In this document: piece after piece, positions 1-9,520 of the stretch
Layout of the letters: every line of letters starts with the position of its first letter
Position numbering within the stretch: the stretch's first letter is position 1
Notes under the pieces: generated by a model
Databases searched by the model: none
Told to the model about the DNA's origin: nothing
What the model saw: only the letters and a program-made list of their open reading frames with translations
Position numbers and translations under genes: made by a program
Origin: JAUWGC01 sp963753055
GTDB lineage: Bacteria; Bacteroidota; Bacteroidia; Bacteroidales; B18-G4
Length of the DNA stretch: 64,000 nucleotides
Assembly: GCA_963753055.1 (NCBI GenBank)
Contig: CAVWAP010000001.1
Location: forward strand, 930,001-994,000
Reading direction: 5' to 3'

Positions 1-7
1 AACTATC

Positions 8-2461
8 TTATTTTAAATCTGCCTTTGGTTTTTTGCGCTTCAAATATAGATAATCAAAATAGTATAATAGTTTTATTGAAAAGCTGTTGGTGGAGGGGGA
101 GGTGAAGACGTCCCGGGCATTGTGAAAAAAGTCGAGGGGTATATCTTCTTTTTCGGAATAAATGTTGTTTTTCCAGACGAATAATAGTTGACTGGCAGGG
201 GCGAACTCCCAGTTAAAGACCATGTCAATGTTGAATGCATTGAAGCTGAAATCATGATATTCCTGGTAATCATTCGGGGTCCAGTAACCATCTTCATTGA
301 GATTATAGTATTCCTGGTATTCGACCGTAAACCAATAATGCCTCAGGCGTGCTTCGATACTGATCTTTGGAGTAAAGACATACTTAACTTTGATCGTATT
401 GGTTATGCTTTGGAGGTTTCTTGAGCCAAGGATTATCACATCATTACCGTTTACATCGGTGCTGTCCGTGACATAGCCCAGATCGTTTCCTTCGTAATCA
501 TACTCCAGTTCCCAATTCAGAAATAAATGATCATTGAACCTGATCCTGGGTTCTATGCTGCCCCAATAACTGTATTGATCATACTTGGTTGTTTGCCAAT
601 ATCCCAATTTTAAATCAATAACAAGCTTTTTTCTGTAATCAGGAGAGAAAAATGTTTGCACATTCCAATTTGGTGGGCGATTTAAGACCCATCCCCATAT
701 ACGTGGCTCATAATAATCATAATATTCTGTCGGAGAGACATCCCCAGAAAGGCTGAATGTATTGAATTTTTTTGTTGTTAAACGGGAGCTGCCACTGATC
801 TCGAAAGAGGTATAAGTCCGCGGATCATACAAGTACTCTAAATCAAAGCTGATCTCGTTGTGCCATTCATTGATTTTCCAGAATGGATCGTATACATTAT
901 ATTCAATCTCTATTCCATTTTCAATCCTGTTGTTTCGCCTGTTAAAACCCAGGTCATTCGGATCAAATACGTCACTTTGTACATTTTGGTATGCAGCAAA
1001 CCGGAAATTACCACTGATTTTGCCAAACATCAAAAAGTAATGGTACCCAAAATCATTCAATGTGTCAGGGCGGTAGTGTTGACTTAGGTTTACCATTCCT
1101 CTGCCAGAATACATATTTCGTTTATCTGTAATACGAAACTCTGTACCGGTAACATTTGGTATGGTATAGCCTGAACCACGATACACGTTTGTATTATAAA
1201 AGCTAATGTAGGAGTTATTTTTAAGGACCTGATCTACTACCAACATATTATAATTTGTTGCAGGCTCAGTTAATATCCTTTCTTCATTGCCTAATGAATC
1301 CCTCACTTTTGCATGGGTGTTTGAGGTGACGGCATTCAGAAACCCGATGGCCAGGCCATTGCTGTTCCTCCCTGAAATCTTAGTCGCATTGATCAACTGC
1401 GATTCTTCCGGGTTTTCCACAATCATGTCCTCATCATACTGTTCCTCAATATCCCCATATCCGGAAGGCTTCCTTCCAATTCTTCTGGAATAAAACACAT
1501 TTCCTTTTTCGAATAATTCTGTGCTCTCTGTGAAAAAAGGCCGTCGTTCTTCGTAGTATACCTCGAACGGTGTTAGATTAACAATAACATCATCCGTTTG
1601 TACCTGTCCGAAATCAGGAACCAATGTCATGTCAAGTGTATAACTCTCATTCAATCCTAGTTTAAGGTCCAGTCCGTAATTATAGAAATAGCTCCATGAG
1701 TCACTGTTTGCAGATTTTTCTGTGTAACCTGCCACATAAGGGATTAGGAATAAACGCAATGGGGGTTTTATCTGGTTCAACCCTGTCAGTTCACCCGACA
1801 TGGTAAGCCAATCTTCAATCTTATTGTCAACGAAATTCCAAGTTGAAAGTTCACGATATCGCCTGATCTCGCGGCCAATTTGGAGACCCCAGGTTTGTTC
1901 GTCTGATTTTGGAAACCTGATTGCTGAATAAGGTATTTCAAGTTCAGCTGTCCAGCCTTCCTCCGTAATTTGAACATTACTTTTCCAAACGGCATCCCAT
2001 ACTTCATCATCAAAGTCGGGTGCGTATTTGATATCGGTTTGAACATTGGATGCTGTTACTATAAACTCAAATCCATTTTGTCCGTCATTATAGGGGAGCA
2101 GGATAATCGAGATAAAATCGGCATTCAAATTGTCATTGTCGCGGGTACCCAATTGCCTTAGTATACTATCAGGTGATGGATCATACATGGTGGCACCAAT
2201 ATAGATCGCATAATTGTCATATGCGATTTTAACGGATGTTTGAAATGAGGGAGGGACATTATTAAAGGGTGAGAATTGAATGAAATCATCGGCAGGCAGA
2301 GCCTGTTCCCATACAGCTTCATCCAGATTTCCATCGACCTTTATTGTTGCATCAGTTCTGAAGGCCTGGACTTGTTTGGTTTTTTCCTGCGCAGCTAGAT
2401 CAGGTAGTATCATTAAACTGCTTATTACTGAAATAATCAGCAGAATAATCCGGTGCTTCAT
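8..2461 (-). CDS. DUF5916-type outer-membrane protein with CBM9-like N-terminal domain
   Basis: The protein of about 817 residues has an N-terminal signal peptide (MKHRIILLIISV...), then a CBM9-like carbohydrate-binding beta domain (roughly residues 30-230, with the KVDGNLDEAVWEQA opening typical of the family). A long region rich in alternating aromatic and polar strands follows, as expected of a DUF5916 outer-membrane beta barrel. The start was placed at 2461 rather than the upstream in-frame ATG at 2509, because a signal peptide begins there and a good promoter (2480-2510) would start transcription downstream of 2509. Role is not established; exposure at the outer membrane and glycan binding are inferences from the family. 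Confidence 0.8.
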   Translation of the reverse strand: MKHRIILLIISVISSLMILPDLAAQEKTKQVQAFRTDATIKVDGNLDEAVWEQALPADDFIQFSPFNNVPPSFQTSVKIAYDNYAIYIGATMYDPSPDSILRQLGTRDNDNLNADFISIILLPYNDGQNGFEFIVTASNVQTDIKYAPDFDDEVWDAVWKSNVQITEEGWTAELEIPYSAIRFPKSDEQTWGLQIGREIRRYRELSTWNFVDNKIEDWLTMSGELTGLNQIKPPLRLFLIPYVAGYTEKSANSDSWSYFYNYGLDLKLGLNESYTLDMTLVPDFGQVQTDDVIVNLTPFEVYYEERRPFFTESTELFEKGNVFYSRRIGRKPSGYGDIEEQYDEDMIVENPEESQLINATKISGRNSNGLAIGFLNAVTSNTHAKVRDSLGNEERILTEPATNYNMLVVDQVLKNNSYISFYNTNVYRGSGYTIPNVTGTEFRITDKRNMYSGRGMVNLSQHYRPDTLNDFGYHYFLMFGKISGNFRFAAYQNVQSDVFDPNDLGFNRRNNRIENGIEIEYNVYDPFWKINEWHNEISFDLEYLYDPRTYTSFEISGSSRLTTKKFNTFSLSGDVSPTEYYDYYEPRIWGWVLNRPPNWNVQTFFSPDYRKKLVIDLKLGYWQTTKYDQYSYWGSIEPRIRFNDHLFLNWELEYDYEGNDLGYVTDSTDVNGNDVIILGSRNLQSITNTIKVKYVFTPKISIEARLRHYWFTVEYQEYYNLNEDGYWTPNDYQEYHDFSFNAFNIDMVFNWEFAPASQLLFVWKNNIYSEKEDIPLDFFHNARDVFTSPSTNSFSIKLLYYFDYLYLKRKKPKADLK

Positions 2462-2479
2462 AGTATTAATTTGGCAAGT

Positions 2480-2510
2480 CAAATTTATTATTTTTCCCTG
2501 CATTATCAAG
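2480..2510 (-). promoter_or_regulatory. Bacteroidota-type promoter of the DUF5916 gene
   Basis: On the minus strand a CTTG -33 element (2507-2510) and a perfect TAnnTTTG -7 element (TAAATTTG, 2480-2487) are separated by 19 bp. This matches the known Bacteroidota primary-sigma promoter. The expected start site, a few bases below 2480, supports ATG 2461 as the start codon. Confidence 0.55.
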
Positions 2511-2537
2511 ATGAATTGTGAAAAATATCACATTGTA

Positions 2538-3029
2538 TCAGAGCAATTGCTCATACAATTCATGATTGGCCTCATCAAAACAAACGAAGGAAACCTCAAT
2601 GGAATGAGGATTCTGCATAAGGAATTTTTTGGTGGCACTAATAGCAAGCTCTGCAGCTTCTTTTTTAGGAAAGCCATAGATGCCAGTGCTAATATTAGGA
2701 AAGGCAATAGATCTGCATCCATTTTCTAATGCTAATTTCAGGCTGTTGGAATAACAACTGGCCAACAGAGCGGGCTCATCCTGATTCCCACCCTTCCAAA
2801 CAGGGCCAACGGTATGGATAACATATTTTGCCGGGAGCATATAGCCCTTTGTGATTTTAGCCTCTCCTGTTTCACAACCATTCAATGACCGGCATTCGTT
2901 CAATAGTTCAGGCCCGGCGGCTCTGTGGATTGCACCATCAACACCACCACCTCCCAACAAGCTCTTGTTCGCGGCATTCACAATGGCATCCACTTCTAAA
3001 TTGGTAATATCTCCCCTGATTAATTTCAT
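2538..3029 (-). CDS. Macro-domain protein, O-acetyl-ADP-ribose deacetylase type
   Basis: A 163-residue single macro domain, the usual length for the YmdB/MacroD-type hydrolases that remove ADP-ribose esters or O-acetyl-ADP-ribose. The N-terminal NAANKSLLGGGGVDGAIHRA segment (residues 18-37) carries the adenine/ribose-binding Asn and the Gly-rich loop. The later NISTGIYGFP segment is the second phosphate-binding loop. It lies 20 bp downstream of the NfeD gene on the same strand. A sirtuin-like gene near 40 kb is another possible NAD/ADP-ribose enzyme in the window, but not adjacent. Activity is assigned from the family. Confidence 0.85.
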   Translation of the reverse strand: MKLIRGDITNLEVDAIVNAANKSLLGGGGVDGAIHRAAGPELLNECRSLNGCETGEAKITKGYMLPAKYVIHTVGPVWKGGNQDEPALLASCYSNSLKLALENGCRSIAFPNISTGIYGFPKKEAAELAISATKKFLMQNPHSIEVSFVCFDEANHELYEQLL

Positions 3030-3049
3030 TGGAGGGCATTTATAGGGAA

Positions 3050-4417
3050 TTATTCGGATTTTTTAACAAATAATTGTCCGGTTTGATAACTGTCTACCTC
3101 AATGGGTTCACCCTTCTCAATATATCCACTTAGTGCAGTGGCATCATAGACATCGTTACCGATTTTGACTTTTCCTGCGGGTCGCAGTACGGTAAATGCA
3201 ATTCCCTGCTTTCCTAACATTTCCTGGTAATCTTCATCTGCGGATGTATACCCTTCTTCAATATTTTGAACGGTATCAAGAGCCAGGTGCCCAAAGATAG
3301 TGGTTGTGAAAATTTGCTTACTTATGAAAAAGGACCCAAGAAGAGCTAAAAAAATTGCAATCACTACAATGAAAAATGCTTTTAAAATAGCTTCTACCGA
3401 AACTCCGCTGAAGTCTAATCCTACATTTCCGACCAAGCTGAGTGTCAGCCCGATAACGATAAGTACAATGCCGGATACACCGGCTACACCAAAGCCTGGT
3501 ATGGCAAATATTTCTACAGCGATCAGGACAACGCCTGCTATAAAAATCAGGATCTCCCAGTGATTGGCAAGTCCTTCGAGATAGAGTGGGGCAAAGTACA
3601 ACAAGGCTGCAATTATCGACGCCACAATAGGAAATCCGACTCCAGGTGTTTGCAGCTCGAAATAGATGCCTCCTATGATGATCATGATAAGGAGCCCACT
3701 GACTATCGGGTTAACCAGGAATCCAATAACATTATCCATCCCTGTCAGTTCCTGCTTGACCACCTCATATTCTTCAATACCTGCATGATGCATGATGTCC
3801 TTAATGCTCTCAACTTCAGCTTCGCAGAAGCCAAACTTCAGGGCTTCGGAGCTTGTAAGTGTAAGCACTTTACCTGTGTCGCTAACACCTTCAATATATA
3901 TGTCCGGATCTACCATAGCCTGGGCAATATCCGGATCTCGTCCGTTAGCTTCAGCCGTTGCTCTCATCCAGGAACGCATATAGGATTGATATTTGTCAGG
4001 TACTGGTTGGCCCGACTGATCTACCACGGTTGCGGCACCAATACTTGCCACGGGATTCATGTAGATACTGTCGCAGGCTATTGCAATCAGAGCACCTGCA
4101 GAAGCAGCATTGTTATCGATAAAGACATAAACAGGTATTTTGCAATCAAGAATTTTTGTTCTGATAGAATCTGCTGCGTCAACCATACCTCCATAGGTAT
4201 TCATATGGATCAGGACAATATCAGCCTCCATTTCCTGGGCTTCTTCAATCGCCATCTTTGTTGTACGCCAGACAGGCGGGGCAATATTTTCCTTGATGTC
4301 GAATTTGTAAACTTGATATACTTTTGATTCCTGCTCATCACTCTGAGCATGTGTCGCCATTGCTTCAAGCAGGAAGGACACCAGAATAAAAGTGACAATA
4401 TAGTATGTTGTTTTCAT
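3050..4417 (-). CDS. NfeD-family membrane serine protease (ClpP-like plus NfeD)
   Basis: A 455-residue protein with a signal peptide, an N-terminal ClpP/SppA-like domain, a block of four or five membrane helices (about residues 225-370) and a C-terminal OB-fold NfeDC domain. The catalytic Ser lies in the NNAASAGALIAIACD segment, and a Lys in DKYQSYMRSWM probably completes the Ser-Lys dyad known for the long NfeD proteins. Long NfeD proteins usually work with stomatin-like partners, but none is adjacent here. Overlaps nothing; 17 bp downstream of the DUF2061 gene, so probably co-transcribed with it. Confidence 0.85.
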   Translation of the reverse strand: MKTTYYIVTFILVSFLLEAMATHAQSDEQESKVYQVYKFDIKENIAPPVWRTTKMAIEEAQEMEADIVLIHMNTYGGMVDAADSIRTKILDCKIPVYVFIDNNAASAGALIAIACDSIYMNPVASIGAATVVDQSGQPVPDKYQSYMRSWMRATAEANGRDPDIAQAMVDPDIYIEGVSDTGKVLTLTSSEALKFGFCEAEVESIKDIMHHAGIEEYEVVKQELTGMDNVIGFLVNPIVSGLLIMIIIGGIYFELQTPGVGFPIVASIIAALLYFAPLYLEGLANHWEILIFIAGVVLIAVEIFAIPGFGVAGVSGIVLIVIGLTLSLVGNVGLDFSGVSVEAILKAFFIVVIAIFLALLGSFFISKQIFTTTIFGHLALDTVQNIEEGYTSADEDYQEMLGKQGIAFTVLRPAGKVKIGNDVYDATALSGYIEKGEPIEVDSYQTGQLFVKKSE

Positions 4418-4434
4418 CAGTGCAGCGTTATGAT

Positions 4435-4767
4435 CTATACAATATGCTTATCGCGGTAAAGCTTCTTCCAGGCATTCCTTTGCCAGTAATTTCTCTTCCA
4501 TATTTTCCCCCATTCAATGTTTGTCCAAATACGTTCGTGCAGGTAATAAAAAATGATCTTCGCTACCAGTTCAATTATTGTGATAAATGATGCTGTCTGC
4601 AATACTTCATTAAAGGTCTTTTCTGAGTATTGCCGGAAGATTACGAAGACGATCAGGAAGGTTGTTGCTGAAGCAATTGCCCTCCAAGTGATGGCTTTTA
4701 CAACACTCCTGACAGGATTTTCCTTAGACGAGTGTCTACCATCTTTCTCTTTATTTTCCTTTACCAT
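4435..4767 (-). CDS. DUF2061 small membrane protein
   Basis: A 110-residue protein with the family signature RSVVKAITWRAIASATTFLI (residues 20-39), which contains the first membrane helix. A second hydrophobic segment and a basic, Trp-rich C-terminus (ERIWTNIEWGKIW) follow. DUF2061 proteins are small inner-membrane proteins of unknown role. In other genomes they often occur near sulfate assimilation genes, but no such genes are present here. Confidence 0.75.
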   Translation of the reverse strand: MVKENKEKDGRHSSKENPVRSVVKAITWRAIASATTFLIVFVIFRQYSEKTFNEVLQTASFITIIELVAKIIFYYLHERIWTNIEWGKIWKRNYWQRNAWKKLYRDKHIV

Positions 4768-4819
4768 AAAAATTGAGGGATTAATGATTCACTATACAAT
4801 ATTAGCCTATTTTCATATT

Positions 4820-5611
4820 TTATCCAAAACAATTCTTAACCAGGTCCATGAAATCAGGATGGATTTTACTGTTAGTGCAAACGATCTCTCTTTTAAACAT
4901 AAATTCAGACTCATTTTCAAAGTTACTCACATGTCCGCCAGCTTCTGTCACAATAAATGCACCCGCAGCAACGTCCCAGGGGTTCAGCCCATATTCGAAG
5001 AAGCCATCAAACCTTCCACATGCAACATAAGCCAGGTCTACCGCTGCGGAGCCCAAACGTCTTACGCCCCTTGTCTTTTCAAGACTTACCCTGAATAAAC
5101 AGATATAGTTATCAAGACGGCTATAATCATAATAGGGAAACCCGGTAGCCATGAATGCCTGTCCCAGTTCATCTGTCACAGAAACACAGATCGTGTTATC
5201 ATTCAAGAATGCCCCACCTCCCTTCCAGGCGTAAAAGCATTCATCATTATTGATTTCATAAACCACACCCATAATAAGCACTTCCTTATGCATTAGGGCT
5301 ATGCTTATGGAATAAACAGGAAGATGATGAATATAATTAGTTGTGCCATCCAGCGGGTCGATGATCCAGGTATACTCCCTGGTTGAGCGCTCAACGGTGC
5401 CTTCCTCAGCAATAAAACCTGAGCCGGGCAGTATTTTCGACAACTCCTCAATCAAACGTCTCTCAGATTCCTTATCCACATAAGTCACAAAATTATTATG
5501 CCCTTTTATTTCAATATCACCTTTTGAAAACTTTTCCGCTTCATCAGAAATAAACCTGCCCACAGCCCTGCAAAGGTTGCAAACTTGTTTCGTGGTTTGT
5601 GATAAATTCAT
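4820..5611 (-). CDS. Inositol monophosphatase family protein
   Basis: A 263-residue enzyme of the FIG/IMPase superfamily, normal length. The metal- and phosphate-binding motifs are intact: EEGT (about residue 78), DPLDGTTNY (about 93-101) and WDVAAGAFIVTEAGG (about 210-224). It would hydrolyse sugar or inositol monophosphates with Mg2+ in the cytoplasm; the true substrate cannot be read from sequence. It follows mtaB by 9 bp on the same strand, suggesting an operon. Confidence 0.85.
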   Translation of the reverse strand: MNLSQTTKQVCNLCRAVGRFISDEAEKFSKGDIEIKGHNNFVTYVDKESERRLIEELSKILPGSGFIAEEGTVERSTREYTWIIDPLDGTTNYIHHLPVYSISIALMHKEVLIMGVVYEINNDECFYAWKGGGAFLNDNTICVSVTDELGQAFMATGFPYYDYSRLDNYICLFRVSLEKTRGVRRLGSAAVDLAYVACGRFDGFFEYGLNPWDVAAGAFIVTEAGGHVSNFENESEFMFKREIVCTNSKIHPDFMDLVKNCFG

Positions 5612-5620
5612 AGATGCTAA

Positions 5621-6925
5621 TTAATTGATGGTGCATTTTATGATATGATCCTTGTCAAGTTCATCAAGCCTAACCTTTACAAGACTATTGATTAAGACAG
5701 GATCGAAATTTGTCTTAACCCTGAGATAATTTCCGGTCCACCCCTGAATCTCACCACCATGATCATCCGATTCAAATAAGACATAGGCAGTCTTCCCCAG
5801 GTACTCCTGATAGAATATTAACTTTTTCTCATCTGACACCTGATGGAGGATTTCACTGCGCTCCTTCTTGATTGTCGGTGGAATTATACCATCCATTCTT
5901 GATGCTTTGGTGTTAGGTCTGCTCGAATAGGTAAAAACATGCACATAAGATATAGGAGCATTTTTAATGTACTCAAGTGCTGCTGTAAAATCCTCATCCG
6001 ATTCTCCAGGAAATCCAACAATCACATCAGCAGCAATGCAGGCATGAGGCATCATTGATTTAATTCTTCTGACCCTGTCATCAAATAATGCGACATCATA
6101 CTTCCTGTTCATGGCCTTTAACAGCTTGTCTGACCCTGATTGCAGGGGGATATGAAAATGTGGCAGGAATTTTACAGATTTACTTATCAAGTCAATCATC
6201 TTATCAGAAAGTAAATCTGGTTCGATCGATGATAGCCTGATCCTTTCTATCCCTTCTAATTTCTCCAATTCTTCCATCAGCCCTAACAGGGTTTCATTAT
6301 GCTGCTTACCGAAGTCACCAATATTAACTCCTGTAAGGATGATCTCTTTAGCCTCGGAAGCTGCTATCTCCCTGGCAATATCCATAGTTTGTTTAATCGT
6401 ATTGCTACGGCTTAACCCCCTGGCAAGTGGAATAGTGCAGTAAGCACAAAAGTAGTCACAGCCATCCTGGATCTTTAGAAATGAGCGGGTCCTGTCACCT
6501 GCTGAATAAGCAGGGTGAAAATTGCCTGATTTTAAAATCTCAGAGGCAAGCCATTTTTCTTTAGGGAAAGATGATGAACTCAATAGTGTTTCCAGGTGCT
6601 CGTATAGCTGGAATTTCTCATTATTGCCCAAAATCAGGTCAACTTCCGCCAAACGGCTTAGCTCCTCTGGTTTTAGTTGAGCAAAACAACCAATCACAGC
6701 AACTTTGGCAGCAGGATTTCTCCTTTTTACCTGGCGGATGGCGGCCCTGCATTTTTTTTCTGCATTGCCGGTAACCGAACACGTGTGTATAACATAAACA
6801 TCCGCAAGATCTTTATGATCAACGGTTTGATAGCCTTTATCCTGGAATATACGCGACAAGGTCGATGTTTCAGAGAAATTCAGCTTACAACCGAATGTTT
6901 GAAAGGCGATCCTGGGCTCACTCAT
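5621..6925 (-). CDS. mtaB: tRNA t6A37 methylthiotransferase MtaB
   Basis: A 434-residue methylthiotransferase. It has an N-terminal UPF0004 domain whose cluster Cys lie in GCKLN, HTCSVTG and GCFAQL, a radical-SAM domain with the CDYFCAYC motif, and a C-terminal TRAM-like domain. The family converts t6A37 to ms2t6A37 in tRNAs reading ANN codons, using two [4Fe-4S] clusters. MtaB rather than MiaB or RimO is preferred from the GCKLNFSET start and the GNAEKKCR segment. Its 5' side is filled by a 7-bp repeat array (6944-7013). Confidence 0.85.
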   Translation of the reverse strand: MSEPRIAFQTFGCKLNFSETSTLSRIFQDKGYQTVDHKDLADVYVIHTCSVTGNAEKKCRAAIRQVKRRNPAAKVAVIGCFAQLKPEELSRLAEVDLILGNNEKFQLYEHLETLLSSSSFPKEKWLASEILKSGNFHPAYSAGDRTRSFLKIQDGCDYFCAYCTIPLARGLSRSNTIKQTMDIAREIAASEAKEIILTGVNIGDFGKQHNETLLGLMEELEKLEGIERIRLSSIEPDLLSDKMIDLISKSVKFLPHFHIPLQSGSDKLLKAMNRKYDVALFDDRVRRIKSMMPHACIAADVIVGFPGESDEDFTAALEYIKNAPISYVHVFTYSSRPNTKASRMDGIIPPTIKKERSEILHQVSDEKKLIFYQEYLGKTAYVLFESDDHGGEIQGWTGNYLRVKTNFDPVLINSLVKVRLDELDKDHIIKCTIN

Positions 6926-6943
6926 AGGGCAAAGATAAGGAAT

Positions 6944-7013
6944 AGATGCCGGATACCAGATACTGGATACCAGATACTGGATACCGGATGCTGGATACCA
7001 GGAGCTGGATATC
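6944..7013. repeat. Heptanucleotide array A (GGATACC/AGATACT family)
   Basis: Ten successive 7-bp units can be read without a slip: AGATGCC, GGATACC, AGATACT, GGATACC, AGATACT, GGATACC, GGATGCT, GGATACC, AGGAGCT, GGATATC. The array fills most of the spacer between the EamA stop and the mtaB start, ending 18 bp from the mtaB start codon. Confidence 0.9.
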
Positions 7014-7021
7014 TATGATGA

Positions 7022-7921
7022 TTAACGGCGATTGGAAACTTGTTGCAGAAAAATACCAATTACTATAAAAACTAATCCGATCCAGGAGCTTAGCATGATT
7101 TTTTCCCCAACAAAAATGGATACGAAAATCAATGACAGGAATGGAGATATATAAATCAGGTTACTGACCTTGGCTGTTGTTGGGGCCAGCTTCAATGCAG
7201 TAAGCCATAATGCAAACGCAATTCCCATTTCAATGGTTCCGATATAGCTTACACCATAGAATCCTTCCCTGGAGATACTTTGCAGCTCACCAGATATGGT
7301 TGCGATGATGAGAATATAGAAAAAGCCAAAGATGAAATTGACCAGCAGCTTTGTAATTTCTTCTCTTTTGTCTTTAATATTGAAGATCCAATACAGACCC
7401 CATATGATTGAGCTTCCCAGAGCCAATGTCACTCCTAATGGATCCGACGTCCCAAATGAATTCAGGTCCCCATCAGTCACCACGATAATGATTCCAAAAA
7501 AGCTAACGAATAAGGCTCCAATACTCTTCAATCCTATACGTTGATGCAGCATGGGGATTGATAATAGTACCAGCGCAATGGGCCAGGTGTAATTCAGGAC
7601 CACCGCTTCCTGTGCGCTCAGGATATCATAAGCCTTAAACAGTACCATATAATATGCAAAAGGGTTAAGGAAACCATAAAGGGCCGACCTGAGAATATCC
7701 TTTCTTTTAATCTCTTTCAGCAATGGCAATTTTTGCATAAATAGTACCATTAGAAATAACACAATAACAGCTGTGAAGGAGGCATAGAGCAGCAATTGTA
7801 TGTATGAAACATAACCCAGGGTAAGCTTGGTGGCAGATCCAATGGTTGACCAACAGAGTACTGCTAGCAAAGCAAAGAAATATGCTTGTCCTGAGGTCTT
7901 TACTATTGGATGTTTGCCCAT
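7022..7921 (-). CDS. EamA/DMT-family transporter
   Basis: A 299-residue polytopic protein with about ten predicted membrane helices arranged as two EamA repeats (roughly residues 10-145 and 160-295). This is the usual size for drug/metabolite transporter superfamily exporters. The substrate cannot be predicted. Its start codon overlaps the 3' end of the SLC13 gene by 19 bp, so the two are probably translationally coupled. Confidence 0.8.
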   Translation of the reverse strand: MGKHPIVKTSGQAYFFALLAVLCWSTIGSATKLTLGYVSYIQLLLYASFTAVIVLFLMVLFMQKLPLLKEIKRKDILRSALYGFLNPFAYYMVLFKAYDILSAQEAVVLNYTWPIALVLLSIPMLHQRIGLKSIGALFVSFFGIIIVVTDGDLNSFGTSDPLGVTLALGSSIIWGLYWIFNIKDKREEITKLLVNFIFGFFYILIIATISGELQSISREGFYGVSYIGTIEMGIAFALWLTALKLAPTTAKVSNLIYISPFLSLIFVSIFVGEKIMLSSWIGLVFIVIGIFLQQVSNRR

Positions 7922-9444
7922 AGTGGAAAACTGTTGATATCAATATTAAAAATAACGGATCCCCAATAATAAGTCGCTAAGGTAATCAGGATGGCCCCGA
8001 TAATATTCAGAATAAAACCTGTTTTGGCCATATCCATAATCATCAACCTTCCTGTACCAAAGATAATTGCATTCGGGGGTGTTGCAACAGGCAGCATAAA
8101 GGCCATGGAGGCTGACAGGGTAGCGGGAAGCATGAATAACAGTGGATTAACTTCTGCTGAAACAGACATGCCAGCGAGTATAGGGAGGATCATTTCCGTG
8201 GTGGCTGTATTAGAAGTCAGCTCTGTCAGAAATGTCATCGTTAATGAAATTGTGAAAATAATGATTAATGGATGGGCAGTCAGGATATCGGCAAAATGTT
8301 GACCAATCCAGAATGATAGCCCGGACTCCTTAAAGCCGCTGGCAAGAGCAAAGCCCCCACCGAAAAGCAAAACTATGTTCCAGGGGAGTTTAGTGGCTGT
8401 TTTCCAGTCCATAATCCGCCTAGAATGGGTGCTCCTGGATGGCAATACAAATAAAGCGATACCGATAATGATTGCAATTGTACCATCATTGATAAATTTT
8501 GGCTCTTTGAACAAACCCGACCAGCCAGGGATTGAAAAATTACCGAGATCGATGTTTGATCTAGTCAACCACAAAACCGCTACCAGGATAAAAGCAATGA
8601 AAACTGCTTTCTCTTCATATGATGTTGCTCCCAGCTTTTTGTATTCATCCTGGAAGGTGGTTGTTTTAATATGCTGCCATTTGTCTCTGGCAGGCCTGTA
8701 AATGAAATAAAGGTATGACCAGATGATAGCAAAAAAGACGACAGTGATTGGGATTGCGAAGAAGAACCATTTGGCAAAACTGATCTCAGGAGCATCAGGG
8801 AAGTATATCTGGAATATCCTTGCAAACGACAAATTAGGAGGTGTCCCTACCAGGGTGGCAATACCTCCGATGGAGGCACTGTAAGCAATCCCAAGCAAGA
8901 GTCCGATAGAGTATCTCTTTATCTCATCCTGTCCAATACTCTTGGACAGCTCGCTAATGATAGATATTACAATTGGTATCATCATCATTGCTGTGGCTGT
9001 ATTTGAGATCCACATGGAAAGAAAGCATGTGGCAAACATGAAACCAAACAATATCCTTGCAGGACTGGTACCGGTTATCCGGAGTATCTTAAGTGCTATT
9101 CTCCTGTGCAGGTTCCATTTTTGCATAGCCAGGGCAATGATAAAACCTCCAATGAAAAGAAAGATGACATGATTAAAGTAGGTAGATGATGTGTCCTTGC
9201 CATCCATAATTCCAAGTAGTGGGAATAGTGCCACCGGCAACAATGAAGTCACTGCCAGCGGTACTGCTTCGGTTATCCACCAGATGGCCATCAGGCAGGC
9301 AACTGCCATGGTTGCTGTTACTTCGGGTTTTCCTGGTTCGAGATTTCCGAAAATGAGAATTAATGCTGATATTAAAAGCCCGGCCCAAAGGCCAATACTG
9401 GCAATATTTATTGGAGGAGCGTTTACGTGGCCAGGTTGTTTCAA
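7903..9444 (-). CDS. SLC13/DASS-family sodium:anion symporter
   Basis: A 513-residue transporter with eleven or more membrane helices. Both sodium-site SNT motifs are visible: SNTATAMMMIP in the first half and SNTATTEMILPI in the second. The family imports di- or tricarboxylates or sulfate with Na+. A cytoplasmic stretch (about 255-285) lies between the two halves. It is divergent from carbamate kinase and probably heads a transcript that includes the EamA gene and perhaps mtaB. Substrate specificity (succinate-like dicarboxylates most likely) is inferred. Confidence 0.85.
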   Translation of the reverse strand: MKQPGHVNAPPINIASIGLWAGLLISALILIFGNLEPGKPEVTATMAVACLMAIWWITEAVPLAVTSLLPVALFPLLGIMDGKDTSSTYFNHVIFLFIGGFIIALAMQKWNLHRRIALKILRITGTSPARILFGFMFATCFLSMWISNTATAMMMIPIVISIISELSKSIGQDEIKRYSIGLLLGIAYSASIGGIATLVGTPPNLSFARIFQIYFPDAPEISFAKWFFFAIPITVVFFAIIWSYLYFIYRPARDKWQHIKTTTFQDEYKKLGATSYEEKAVFIAFILVAVLWLTRSNIDLGNFSIPGWSGLFKEPKFINDGTIAIIIGIALFVLPSRSTHSRRIMDWKTATKLPWNIVLLFGGGFALASGFKESGLSFWIGQHFADILTAHPLIIIFTISLTMTFLTELTSNTATTEMILPILAGMSVSAEVNPLLFMLPATLSASMAFMLPVATPPNAIIFGTGRLMIMDMAKTGFILNIIGAILITLATYYWGSVIFNIDINSFPLWANIQ

Positions 9445-9520
9445 AGTGTAAATAAAGAGGGTTAACTTTTACGAATATAGCAAATAATTTTTTTAGCTTT
9501 GACCCATAATAATAAATGAT

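Noticed and set aside
3560..4327. 255-codon plus-strand frame opposite the NfeD gene
   Set aside because: Lies wholly within a clear NfeD coding region; composition is non-protein-like and there is no ribosome-binding site.
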